Assembly: GCA_963662605.1 (NCBI GenBank)
Contig: OY759785.1
Coordinates: forward strand, 558,001-622,000
DNA: 64,000 bases
Source of the DNA: G963662605 sp963662605
Lineage (GTDB): Bacteria > Bacteroidota > Ignavibacteria > Ignavibacteriales > Ignavibacteriaceae
Direction of reading: 5' to 3'
A program made the translations under genes and the position numbers. Shown in pieces: positions 8,149-16,444 of this stretch. Numbering within the stretch: position 1 is the stretch's first letter; every line of letters begins with the position of its first letter. The notes under the pieces were generated by a model. That model was not told the DNA's origin. It saw nothing but the letters and a program-made list of their open reading frames with translations, and made no database searches.

Positions 8149-10710
8149 CTATAACATTTTTTCGATGACTGCTTTTAATTCAGTCTCGATGAAGTGATAA
8201 TAATTTTTTGATACGCGTTTTTTATTTCTATCTAAAACATAGAACGCGTCAATAATTTCGTCTCCGTGCGTGGCAATCTTTGCAAAATAAATGCTTAAGC
8301 CAAGCTCGTTCATTTTTCTTGTTAATTGATAGAGAAAACCGAGACGGTCCGGTGAAAACACATCAATAATCGTATAGATATCATGCTCTTCAAAACGAAT
8401 TTTTATCTGTCCGGTCTTCTTGAAAAAGCGGGGCTCAAGAAATTTCCACCGCGTTTTCAATTTTTTGATTTCCGCTCCGATTTGCAGCATGCCCATAAAG
8501 ACGGCTTCCATGTCCTCGCGTACTTTTTTGTATCGCTCCTGAGGCACAACGGAATGTGATTTAAAATCGGTTACGGTAAATGTATCTATTACTAATCCGT
8601 CTTTGCGGGTAAAAATGCGGGCATCGTGAATGTTTATGTCGTTAATGGCAAACACACCGCAAAATCGCGAAAGCAAATACGGCGCATCCATTGATATAAT
8701 AGTAACGCTGGTATTAAATTCATTCTCGTAGAACAACACTGAAATCGGTTCGCCGCGCTCAATCTCGGTGATATGCCGGAATATCTCCTCTTCGGAAAAG
8801 TGCAATGTGTATGCGGAATCATCCATCGCGTCAATGTGCTCATCCAACTTCTGTTTCTCTATTGGAGAAGTTTCTTTTTCAACAGGGATTGGTGAAGAGA
8901 GCAGAAGATCTTCGCCGGTGACTTTATCATCCAGAATAGCCTTGGTTTTTCTGTACAAGGTATTCAGCATCTCCCGTTTCCATGAAGTCCACAAGGCGGG
9001 ATTAACAGCGGAAAGATCGGCGTAGGTTAAAAGGTACAGATAGTCAAGATGTTTGGATGAGGGGAATCGGGCGGCAAAATTGTTCAGGGTTTCGGGGTCA
9101 TTGAGGTTACGGCGGAAGGCTACTTGTTCCATGTTTAGGTGGTTTTCAATAAGGAATCGCACAAGTCCGATTTCTTCATCGGTGTATGCAAATTCCTGCA
9201 TGAATCCCGATGCCATTTCTGCGCCAACAATATTGTGCCCTGCAATACCGACAGGCTTGGCAATATCGTGAAAGAGCAGCGACAAAAACAAAAATTCCCG
9301 CTGCGGTAATGAGCGATACACCTTGCCCAAAAGGTTGTTCTGTAATTCAAGTTTTTCAACATTGACAATTGTTTTCAGCGAGTGTTCATCGGCAGCGTAG
9401 TAGTGATATACTCCGTGCTGAATGAATCCCTGCAAGTCTTTATACTGGGGAATGATCTTTTCCAGAAAGCCGAGTTCGTTCATTGATTCGAGAACTTTGC
9501 CGGTATTCTTTTCAAGACGGAATATGTTTTTGAAAAAACTTTCCGAATCAACATCAACGTAAAACTCGCCGGGCTCAAAGGCGATAATGGCATTTCTCAA
9601 TTTCGCATCAAATTCCGCGGAATAGAATCCCATAAAATAAAATGCTTTGAGAATGGTTAGCTGAAGAAGTTCAGCGCCTTCTTTGAGATAGATGAATCCG
9701 CCTTTGATTTCGAGCGATTTGCTCAGATCAATCGCGAGCAGTTTTGGGAGTTTACTGTTGGTAAGTCGTTTGATTGCCTCGACGTATGTTGTCAGCGAGC
9801 GGTAGATGGTAGTCGTTGCATAAAAAAATTTCTTCATTAATTCGCTGTAGGGGGTCGGGCCTTCATATCCCAAATCAATGGCGATGCTGTTTTGATCTTC
9901 AAACTCTAACCGGTCGTTTTTTCTTCCCGAGCGAAGATGAAGCTTGTTTCGCAGCAGTATGAGGAACGTATAAGACTCGTATAGATGTTTGCCTTCAACT
10001 TCGGGGAGCGTGCCGGACTCAACAACAGCGGAAATAAATTTTTTCGCGTGAAAGTCGCCGTCGCCGCTGAATAAAAGCTTGCCGGTAAATGTTGTGTATA
10101 GCCATTCTAAAAGCTGAAAGTCCCGCAGGCCGCCAGGCGATAGTTTTATATTCGGCTCAATCATTTTGGGTGAGTTGCCGAACTTTTCATGTCTGGTGTC
10201 ACGATCTTCGATAAAAAGCTTGAAAAGATTGTCGCGCACTTTTTCGGTAATTGCTTTTATCAGCGCTTCGTTCCATGTTGTGTACAACTTTTTGTTGCCT
10301 GTAATGAAACGTGTTTCATAAAACGGTGTCAGCGTATGTAAGTCGCTCTTAATTGCATTTTTGATGTCGGGAATCATGCGCACCGTGTGTGGCACTTCAA
10401 TACCCGTATCCCAGAGGGGAGTGATTATATCGGAAATAATTTTTTGTAATTCACCGGTCTTACTTTTTTCCGGAACAATAATCATTAAGTCAACATCGGA
10501 ATATGGCGAGAGCTCCTTGCGTCCGTAGCTGCCGACTGCACACAGAGCGATTTTATCTTTATCAGCGTCTGCGATTTTTGAAATAAGATTATCGAGAAGA
10601 GCGGCATATTGCTGAGAAAACAAAATCGGTTCGTCAGGACTTATTCCGCTTTCAAGAAGCGCAGTTCTCTTATCCTTAAATTCCGTGATGAGTTCTGTAA
10701 AGTCCTGCAT
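8149..10710 (-). CDS. glnD: GlnD, bifunctional uridylyltransferase / uridylyl-removing enzyme
   Basis: 853 residues, usual for GlnD. Domain order: nucleotidyltransferase with GSYGRKELSPYSDVDLMII (about 60-80), the GlnD-type helical domain with SPGGLRDFQLLEW, an HD phosphohydrolase domain with LLFHDIAKPVGIAGHN, and two C-terminal ACT domains (from ISMDAPYLLSRFCGVF and from FSPDRLGFLYQLTRKM) that sense glutamine. The enzyme uridylylates PII protein under nitrogen limitation and removes UMP when glutamine is high. The partner adenylyltransferase GlnE is encoded 2.6 kb upstream on the same strand; no glnB or glnA is in the window. Confidence 0.95.
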   Translation of the reverse strand: MQDFTELITEFKDKRTALLESGISPDEPILFSQQYAALLDNLISKIADADKDKIALCAVGSYGRKELSPYSDVDLMIIVPEKSKTGELQKIISDIITPLWDTGIEVPHTVRMIPDIKNAIKSDLHTLTPFYETRFITGNKKLYTTWNEALIKAITEKVRDNLFKLFIEDRDTRHEKFGNSPKMIEPNIKLSPGGLRDFQLLEWLYTTFTGKLLFSGDGDFHAKKFISAVVESGTLPEVEGKHLYESYTFLILLRNKLHLRSGRKNDRLEFEDQNSIAIDLGYEGPTPYSELMKKFFYATTTIYRSLTTYVEAIKRLTNSKLPKLLAIDLSKSLEIKGGFIYLKEGAELLQLTILKAFYFMGFYSAEFDAKLRNAIIAFEPGEFYVDVDSESFFKNIFRLEKNTGKVLESMNELGFLEKIIPQYKDLQGFIQHGVYHYYAADEHSLKTIVNVEKLELQNNLLGKVYRSLPQREFLFLSLLFHDIAKPVGIAGHNIVGAEMASGFMQEFAYTDEEIGLVRFLIENHLNMEQVAFRRNLNDPETLNNFAARFPSSKHLDYLYLLTYADLSAVNPALWTSWKREMLNTLYRKTKAILDDKVTGEDLLLSSPIPVEKETSPIEKQKLDEHIDAMDDSAYTLHFSEEEIFRHITEIERGEPISVLFYENEFNTSVTIISMDAPYLLSRFCGVFAINDINIHDARIFTRKDGLVIDTFTVTDFKSHSVVPQERYKKVREDMEAVFMGMLQIGAEIKKLKTRWKFLEPRFFKKTGQIKIRFEEHDIYTIIDVFSPDRLGFLYQLTRKMNELGLSIYFAKIATHGDEIIDAFYVLDRNKKRVSKNYYHFIETELKAVIEKML

Positions 10711-10716
10711 AGTGTT

Positions 10717-11076
10717 TTACTTTTTATCTGAATGGTATTCAGCTTCAATAACCGATGATATTCCGCCGTGTGGATTGAAGTTTGCCGTCACTTTCATATA
10801 GCGGGGTTTACAACACTCCACAAGATCTTCAAGAATGGTATTGGTTACTTTTTCGTAAAATATTCCATCGTTCCTGAAAGATTGAAAGTATAATTTGAGA
10901 GATTTCAATTCGATGCAAAGCAGATCGGGAACATATTCGACCGTCATGGTGCCGAAATCGGGGTGTCCGGTTTTCGGGCAGACGGAAGTATATTCCGGAT
11001 TTGTATGAATTATCCGGTAATTTCTGTGCGGATGCGCGTTCTCAAATGTTTCTAAAATCTTTACTTTTTCACTCAT
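10717..11076 (-). CDS. queF: QueF, NADPH-dependent 7-cyano-7-deazaguanine reductase
   Basis: 119 residues, the short single-domain (YkvM-like) form. It reduces preQ0 to preQ1 in queuosine synthesis for tRNA. The catalytic cysteine is C33 in TSVCPKTGHPDFG with the acid D40 seven residues later, and the QueF signature appears as CIELKSLKLYFQSFR. A C-terminal NFNPHGGI stretch is typical. The stop is six bases before the glnD start, so it is translated from the same transcript; the nitrogen and queuosine links are probably only positional. Confidence 0.95.
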   Translation of the reverse strand: MSEKVKILETFENAHPHRNYRIIHTNPEYTSVCPKTGHPDFGTMTVEYVPDLLCIELKSLKLYFQSFRNDGIFYEKVTNTILEDLVECCKPRYMKVTANFNPHGGISSVIEAEYHSDKK

Positions 11077-11307
11077 GTCACTTCATTCTATCTAATTTAA
11101 AATTCTATTTTACCGGTTCCGAGCATAGCCATGCATAAAAAACCTTAAAATTATCCTGCAATATAGGGCTTTTTGGCGGTATGATTAAATTTCTGATTAC
11201 CAATATAGAAATGTAAACCAAAAAAGCAACAGACGGATGCGGCGCATCAACCATAATCTTCAAAAGACATTCGAAGCGAATATTTTGGGGATTTTCGAAG
11301 GGTATCA

Positions 11308-11341
11308 TTCCTAGCCCATGACTTAAGTCATGGGCTAGGAA
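11308..11341. repeat. Perfect 34-bp palindrome (family D, copy 1)
   Basis: The sequence TTCCTAGCCCATGACTT and its exact complement form a perfect palindrome centred between 11324 and 11325. It lies 12 bases past the stop codon of the DUF2723 gene. A near-identical copy follows the second RND pump gene at 58533-58566. The remaining gap 11077-11307 shows no other feature; a 67-codon frame there is unsupported. Confidence 0.85.
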
Positions 11342-11353
11342 GTAGGAAAATTT

Positions 11354-13303
11354 CTAATGTGCGATCACTTCCGCGAGGCCGTGTGGAATTTCGTAATCCG
11401 GGAAATCCTGTCTTATCTTTTTGATATATACCATTGCGCGGTCTCTTTTGTCGTACTGCATTTCATAGAGCGCCCGGCGGACGAGCATTGAGCATATTAT
11501 AGCTTTAATGGATGATGAATATTCAGAATCGAAGCGCGGCTGACGGATAGTAAAATCCGGATCTTTTGCAGGAATATATTTATTGGTCTGCACGACACGG
11601 AAATAAAATAAATCGGGAACAAGTGTATATCCCGGAGGCAGCTCAAACGATTTTTCCTGCATCTCCCGCTCGAACAATTCGATGCCGATATAAAACGGGC
11701 GGTGAGAGGCATTAGCCGCGACAATACCCGTCATAATGGAGCGGTAAAATTTCTCCAAATATTGTGCGTCGTATTTCTGACTCCGCTCAAACTTTTGTAG
11801 TTCTCTGAGAAAAGGTACTGTGTAGTTCTGCACATCAGCCAGCGCTGCCGGACTGTTTCTGTTCAACTGATTATAATACCATGAGCGGCGCAGAAGTTCT
11901 TTGTCAATAACAGTAACATCAGGTCGTACCTTTTCTATATGCTGCAAATAGTACGATGGCGATACGAAGTTATCCCATTGATAGCTGAAAATAACAGCAT
12001 CCTTATCGGCGTTCATCAAGGCCGCGCGCGTATAATCCTCGAATATATAATTGTCGTGCTGATCAACTTTATCTATGGTAAAGTACACCTGTATGCCGAG
12101 GAAAATAAGTATCGCACTGAAGGCAAGTCCGTATTCGAATTTTTTATCATGCAGAAGCTTGAATATCAATTTAATACCGAAAACCGAGAAGAACGCAAGA
12201 GCAATGTATATGAGAAGAAAATATGAATCAATATCGTTGATGTTATAGTTGATCGCATAAGCAAGAGAGAATAACGCCAGTATAGAAAAGAATATTGCGA
12301 GTTTCCTTGCGCGGATGAAAAAATAAAAAATACCGATTACCACAAACACGGCACAGGCATTGAATTCGGAGGGCAGGTTAGTTGCAAAATGTTCAAGCTG
12401 CTTTTTCGCAGAATCGAATGAGGAGAAAAGCCACGTGGAATATTGATTTCCCGAAACGAGGCGTAGAAGTCTTTCCATATCAACAGGATTTCCCCAGTTG
12501 ACAACCGGATTCTGTGCTGCACGTAATGGGAGATACACATATATTAATGCAAGTATGGGAAAAAACGCGAGCAGTAATAAACCGATTTTTTTCAGTGTGT
12601 CAACTTTAAAACCATATACGGAAAAGAATAAGTACGCTATAGCCGGAATGGTAAACAAAGTTGTCATGTGTGTTGAAAAACCGCACGCAAGTGCAAGTGA
12701 CAGAATAAACCAATACCGGAAACCTTTCGCCTTATCGTTTACCGTCCGGAAATACGCGAACAGCGTACTCCAAATAATGAGCGTGAACATAAAAGTCTGC
12801 ATTGAATACACTTCCACTGAAGTGCTCTGAAACCAGAAAGTTTTGCTGAGTCCAAGAATCAATCCTCCGGCAATAGCCGCGAAGTAAGGAACAAGAGGAT
12901 GCCTCGTCTCATCATCGGGTTCGGTTTTAACCGGATCGGGTTTATTTTTCTTTTTTGCTTTCTTGCCTGAACTGTTCTCGGTTTTTTTTACAATTGCAGG
13001 AAGGAACTCGAAAATCATAATGGCCGTATGCACAAAAACCATGACCGCGGCAGCACACCATAGGGCGGCAAGGAAATTCATCTGATAGATCGGTCGCATA
13101 CCAAGCGGCAGTTTTCCGAACAGATAACCAATCATAGTAAACAACGGATAGCCCGTCGGGTGGGCAATACCGAGTGTCAGTTGCGCGGTTGTCAGTTCAC
13201 CCGAATCAATCTGCACGATTGACGGAGCGAGGGTGAGAAGATACATCCCTAAAATGATAATACCGGCAATGAACGGCGCGTAACGTTTAAGATTTCGTTC
13301 CAT
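11354..13303 (-). CDS. DUF2723 multi-spanning membrane protein (glycosyltransferase-like)
   Basis: 649 residues. The N-terminus is a membrane segment (APFIAGIIILGMYLLTLAPS) followed by the family's conserved first loop IDSGELTTAQLTLGIAHPTG with acidic residues. About ten more hydrophobic segments follow, and a lysine-rich cytosolic loop (KKAKKKNKPDP) near residue 115. The C-terminal 200 residues are soluble. DUF2723 proteins are distant relatives of GT-C mannosyltransferases (the eukaryotic TMEM260 is one), so a lipid-linked-sugar transferase is likely, acceptor unknown. The start overlaps the end of glnE by 17 bases, indicating translational coupling. Confidence 0.88.
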   Translation of the reverse strand: MERNLKRYAPFIAGIIILGMYLLTLAPSIVQIDSGELTTAQLTLGIAHPTGYPLFTMIGYLFGKLPLGMRPIYQMNFLAALWCAAAVMVFVHTAIMIFEFLPAIVKKTENSSGKKAKKKNKPDPVKTEPDDETRHPLVPYFAAIAGGLILGLSKTFWFQSTSVEVYSMQTFMFTLIIWSTLFAYFRTVNDKAKGFRYWFILSLALACGFSTHMTTLFTIPAIAYLFFSVYGFKVDTLKKIGLLLLAFFPILALIYVYLPLRAAQNPVVNWGNPVDMERLLRLVSGNQYSTWLFSSFDSAKKQLEHFATNLPSEFNACAVFVVIGIFYFFIRARKLAIFFSILALFSLAYAINYNINDIDSYFLLIYIALAFFSVFGIKLIFKLLHDKKFEYGLAFSAILIFLGIQVYFTIDKVDQHDNYIFEDYTRAALMNADKDAVIFSYQWDNFVSPSYYLQHIEKVRPDVTVIDKELLRRSWYYNQLNRNSPAALADVQNYTVPFLRELQKFERSQKYDAQYLEKFYRSIMTGIVAANASHRPFYIGIELFEREMQEKSFELPPGYTLVPDLFYFRVVQTNKYIPAKDPDFTIRQPRFDSEYSSSIKAIICSMLVRRALYEMQYDKRDRAMVYIKKIRQDFPDYEIPHGLAEVIAH

Positions 13304-16094
13304 GACCTTGTTGCATTAGTAATGAAAATAGGTTTTTATTTTTCGTAATAACGGTCTCAATTTCTTCATAAAGAACAGCCGGAGTCTTGTGCAGGTAAGC
13401 GGCAATTTTGGCGCGGAATTTCTCCTCGCTTTTTATTGCGGCAGAAGACGTATCGAATAAATTTTGGACTACTATTTCAAGTTCTTTTAGAATGCGGTAG
13501 TTATTATATAAAACCGTGCCCTGCTGCTTTTTTAATGCCTTTGCCTTCACCAACTCCGCAATCTGATCCGAAAGCGGAAGTCCGCCGCAAAGAGAAAGAT
13601 ACCCATGTTTTAAAATAAGGTATTGCAGAGAAAATTCTATATCCGTCAATCCGCCCGTTGACCGTTTTATTTGGAAGCCATTTTCCAGCTGGGCGGAAAC
13701 TTTTTTTCTCATCCCGGTGATTTCTTCAAGGATAACGCTTGTGGTGTATGCGGTCAGATTATCTTCGAGCAGAACCTGAATGCCCTGATACATTGCAATG
13801 CTGCCGGATGCAAGGTACATCTTGGTCATTGCCTGCATTTCCCAAATGCGCATGCGCTGCCGGACGTAGGGAATGTAATGGGGTATATCAATCACCAGTA
13901 CGCCCTTGTTTCCTTCGGGACGCAGTCGGCAGTCCACTTGCAGCGGCGCTAATGATTTTTTGATGCGGTCGAGCAGCAAAGCAAAATCATCTTGTGCCGA
14001 GGGGTATTTTTTATTATCGCGGCAGATAAACAGCAAATCCACATCGGAAGAAAAAGTCATCTCTTCCGTGGCAAGACTGCCGAGATAGAAAACGACATAA
14101 TCGTCGAGGTCAAAATTCGGCGTAATAATTTCGTCAATAAGTCCGGTTATTCTCTTTCGAATGACTCCGGTGAATAACTTCGATAATTCATTCGGAGTAA
14201 TGATGCCGATAGTAAGTTGAAACGAAAGGATAAAAATTATTTCGCGGATAGAATACGGCTCGCTGTTTTCAACGGTAAACTCATCAAACACAACCCCGCT
14301 GAGGATGTCCTCATGGAACTGCGTGTATTCAAGAAGTGCATTTATGGATTTTTGTGAAAACTCGCAGACACGGAGAAATGCTTTCATGACCGATTTATTT
14401 CGGAAGAATTCATACCAGAGAGAAGGAATAAATGTTCTACGGATAACGCCGGAAAAATTATCCAGCACAAGATCGGGGGCAGAACAAGAACAAAGATACT
14501 CGCGCAGCACTCCGGCGATTGCCATAAAACTATCGGATGTTTTTTTATCAAACTGGCGGGTATCGAGCAAGCCTTTGCCGTATTGGAGGAACTCCATGTT
14601 CTTCCATGCTTTCGTGCTGTCGGCAAACGGAACATCGTGCATAATGTTTTCCGCTTCAAGGTTTTCATCCTGCATAACCGAATGGGCAAAACGCCGTATC
14701 GCTTCCTGCATTGATCCAACTTCCGTGTTGAATCCCTCAACGTTTTCAAAACCAAGATATGCGCTTAAGGATTCCGTAAGTTCTCCCTGTTCGGGGAATG
14801 TATGCGTTTGCAGATTGTTCATGAGCTGCAAATAATGTTCAATGCGCCGGTAGAATATGTAAATCCTGCCGAGCGAGCGTTCTTCTTCGGCGGAAGCAAG
14901 ATGATGTTTGACAAGACATGATAAAGCCGTAAGCGTATTCCCGGTGCGCAAATCGGCATATCGGCCGCCGTTGAGCAGCTGCAAAGTTTGAATGGGGAAT
15001 TCAATATCTCGTATTCCGCCGGCAGCCAATTTTATATTCCGCTGATCCGGCGCTGAAGAAAGCACAACCTGACGCAATCGCTTTATTTGCTCCTTTGGCG
15101 ATTGCGAAAATGCCACGGGAAAAACAAACGGCGTTACGCTCTTTTTAAAATCGGCATACAGCTTTGGCGTGCCGGTAACAAAATTTGCTTTCAACAGCAT
15201 GAGGCGTTCCCAGTCTTCACCGCGGGATTCATAATACTTTATGCACTCATCAAGCGTGTGGCAAAGGGGTGCGGAGTTTCCGTCGGGGCGCAGCCGGAAG
15301 TCTATTCTATATAATGTGCCTTTATCATCGGGTACGGTGGCTTGTTTAATGAACAGTCGGGCGGCTTCGGATAAAACTTCTTTATACGTTCTTCCGCCTT
15401 TTAAATTCTGGTCTTTGTCGTAAAACAGCATCAGGTCAATGTCCGAACTGTAATTCAATTCGTCCCCGCCGAGTTTACCTAAAGAGATGAGGCAGTATTT
15501 CCTCGCGGATTTTGCGATGCTGAATCTTGCCAGAGTTTCCTGATAGCATAGAGTAAATAATTCTGCGGCGAGCAGCTGCGCAAGATGCGATAGCGCAGCT
15601 ACGGTTTCCTCAAACGAAGCAATGCCGAGAATATCCTGTATGCCTATTGCAAGCATATATTTACGCTTTACGGATTTTAATGTCCGGCTCTTGAATGGAA
15701 ATTGTTTGTGGCTTTTAACTGCCGACTTAATTTCTTTTTGCAGCAGTTCTTTTGTCGGTTTTGTGTTTAATACTCCAGTGCTTAATATCCAGGTAAGGTA
15801 TTCGGGATTCGCCGCGATAATATCGGTCAGATAATTACTATGCGCAGCTATGGCACATGTTATTTCGGAGTAATGCGGATACCGGAGAGCAACTTCAAAA
15901 AAATATGTTCTGTCGAACAGCGCATTGAAGATGCGAAGAAGATTGTTTTCGCTACGCCGGGAAATGTGCTGCTTTTGCAAGGCCTGCTCGAACAACCCGA
16001 TAATTTCCTCAATCTTTTCGATTGGGAAATATCCGGCGGTGAGTTTAACGAGAGCGTCCCGGAAACTATCCGAAAATACTGTTTTTGTGGTCAA
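13287..16094 (-). CDS. glnE: GlnE, glutamine synthetase adenylyltransferase / adenylyl-removing enzyme
   Basis: 935 residues. Two nucleotidyltransferase domains are arranged in tandem: the first with SLGKLGGDELNYSSDIDLML near residue 205-225, the second with LGSLATEEMTFSSDVDLLF near residue 675-695, each followed by a helical regulatory domain (KLAAGGIRDIEF and RSTGGLTDIEFSLQYL). The enzyme adds and removes AMP on glutamine synthetase under PII control. Translation starts at a TTG at 16094; a TGA lies in frame three codons upstream and the next internal ATG is far downstream, so TTG is the only reasonable start. Confidence 0.95.
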   Translation of the reverse strand: MTTKTVFSDSFRDALVKLTAGYFPIEKIEEIIGLFEQALQKQHISRRSENNLLRIFNALFDRTYFFEVALRYPHYSEITCAIAAHSNYLTDIIAANPEYLTWILSTGVLNTKPTKELLQKEIKSAVKSHKQFPFKSRTLKSVKRKYMLAIGIQDILGIASFEETVAALSHLAQLLAAELFTLCYQETLARFSIAKSARKYCLISLGKLGGDELNYSSDIDLMLFYDKDQNLKGGRTYKEVLSEAARLFIKQATVPDDKGTLYRIDFRLRPDGNSAPLCHTLDECIKYYESRGEDWERLMLLKANFVTGTPKLYADFKKSVTPFVFPVAFSQSPKEQIKRLRQVVLSSAPDQRNIKLAAGGIRDIEFPIQTLQLLNGGRYADLRTGNTLTALSCLVKHHLASAEEERSLGRIYIFYRRIEHYLQLMNNLQTHTFPEQGELTESLSAYLGFENVEGFNTEVGSMQEAIRRFAHSVMQDENLEAENIMHDVPFADSTKAWKNMEFLQYGKGLLDTRQFDKKTSDSFMAIAGVLREYLCSCSAPDLVLDNFSGVIRRTFIPSLWYEFFRNKSVMKAFLRVCEFSQKSINALLEYTQFHEDILSGVVFDEFTVENSEPYSIREIIFILSFQLTIGIITPNELSKLFTGVIRKRITGLIDEIITPNFDLDDYVVFYLGSLATEEMTFSSDVDLLFICRDNKKYPSAQDDFALLLDRIKKSLAPLQVDCRLRPEGNKGVLVIDIPHYIPYVRQRMRIWEMQAMTKMYLASGSIAMYQGIQVLLEDNLTAYTTSVILEEITGMRKKVSAQLENGFQIKRSTGGLTDIEFSLQYLILKHGYLSLCGGLPLSDQIAELVKAKALKKQQGTVLYNNYRILKELEIVVQNLFDTSSAAIKSEEKFRAKIAAYLHKTPAVLYEEIETVITKNKNLFSLLMQQGHGTKS

Positions 16095-16225
16095 GGAGTC
16101 TCAACCCAAAAAGTTGACATGTGTGAAGATATTCCGGGCATACAGCAAAACTCAATATCCTAATAGATGCATGAATTACAAACAATAATTTTAGTCAAAA
16201 TTCGGCAGAAATAAAAGAGCAGGAG

Positions 16226-16397
16226 TGAGATAACCCCGAAAACGGAGTACAGAATGTCAGCCTACATCTGTCCCCTGTATTTCACAGGAACCCGCACTTT
16301 TTGCGAGGCTTCATGCTTTTTCGCTATTTGAATTTGATTGGGATTTGACTAATTTAATTACAGAAGAGATAATAATGTATAAATAGCTGTTATCTCA
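16226..16397. other. Structured intergenic element with four tandem hairpins and 9-bp inverted ends
   Basis: The 350-base gap between glnE and the TonB receptor gene contains four consecutive stem-loops at 16234-16247, 16249-16271, 16274-16288 and 16291-16307. Stems one and four contain C-A mismatches on the plus strand that become G-T wobbles on the minus strand, which favours a minus-strand RNA, that is, the glnE leader. The block is bounded by TGAGATAAC (16226-16234) and its complement GTTATCTCA (16389-16397); CCGAAAAC at 16236-16243 and GTTTTCGG at 16398-16405 repeat this complementarity in crossed order. I recognise no known riboswitch consensus; a degenerate mobile-element remnant is an alternative. 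Confidence 0.45.
16345..16373 (+). promoter_or_regulatory. Possible sigma-70-like promoter for the TonB receptor gene
   Basis: TTGACT at 16345-16350 and GATAAT at 16368-16373 are separated by 17 bases. The expected start of transcription is about 60 bases before the ATG at 16445. The match is by eye only. Confidence 0.35.
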
Positions 16398-16444
16398 GTT
16401 TTCGGTTCTGATCTTAAAGCATGTAATATTTAAAGGGTGGCAAA

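Noticed and set aside
11105..11308. Minus-strand frame of 67 codons
   Set aside because: Starts at the edge of the 34-bp palindrome and shows no protein family features.
16226..16397. Known riboswitch before the TonB receptor (cobalamin, TPP, glutamine)
   Set aside because: The conserved boxes of these classes are absent; only an unclassified set of hairpins is present.
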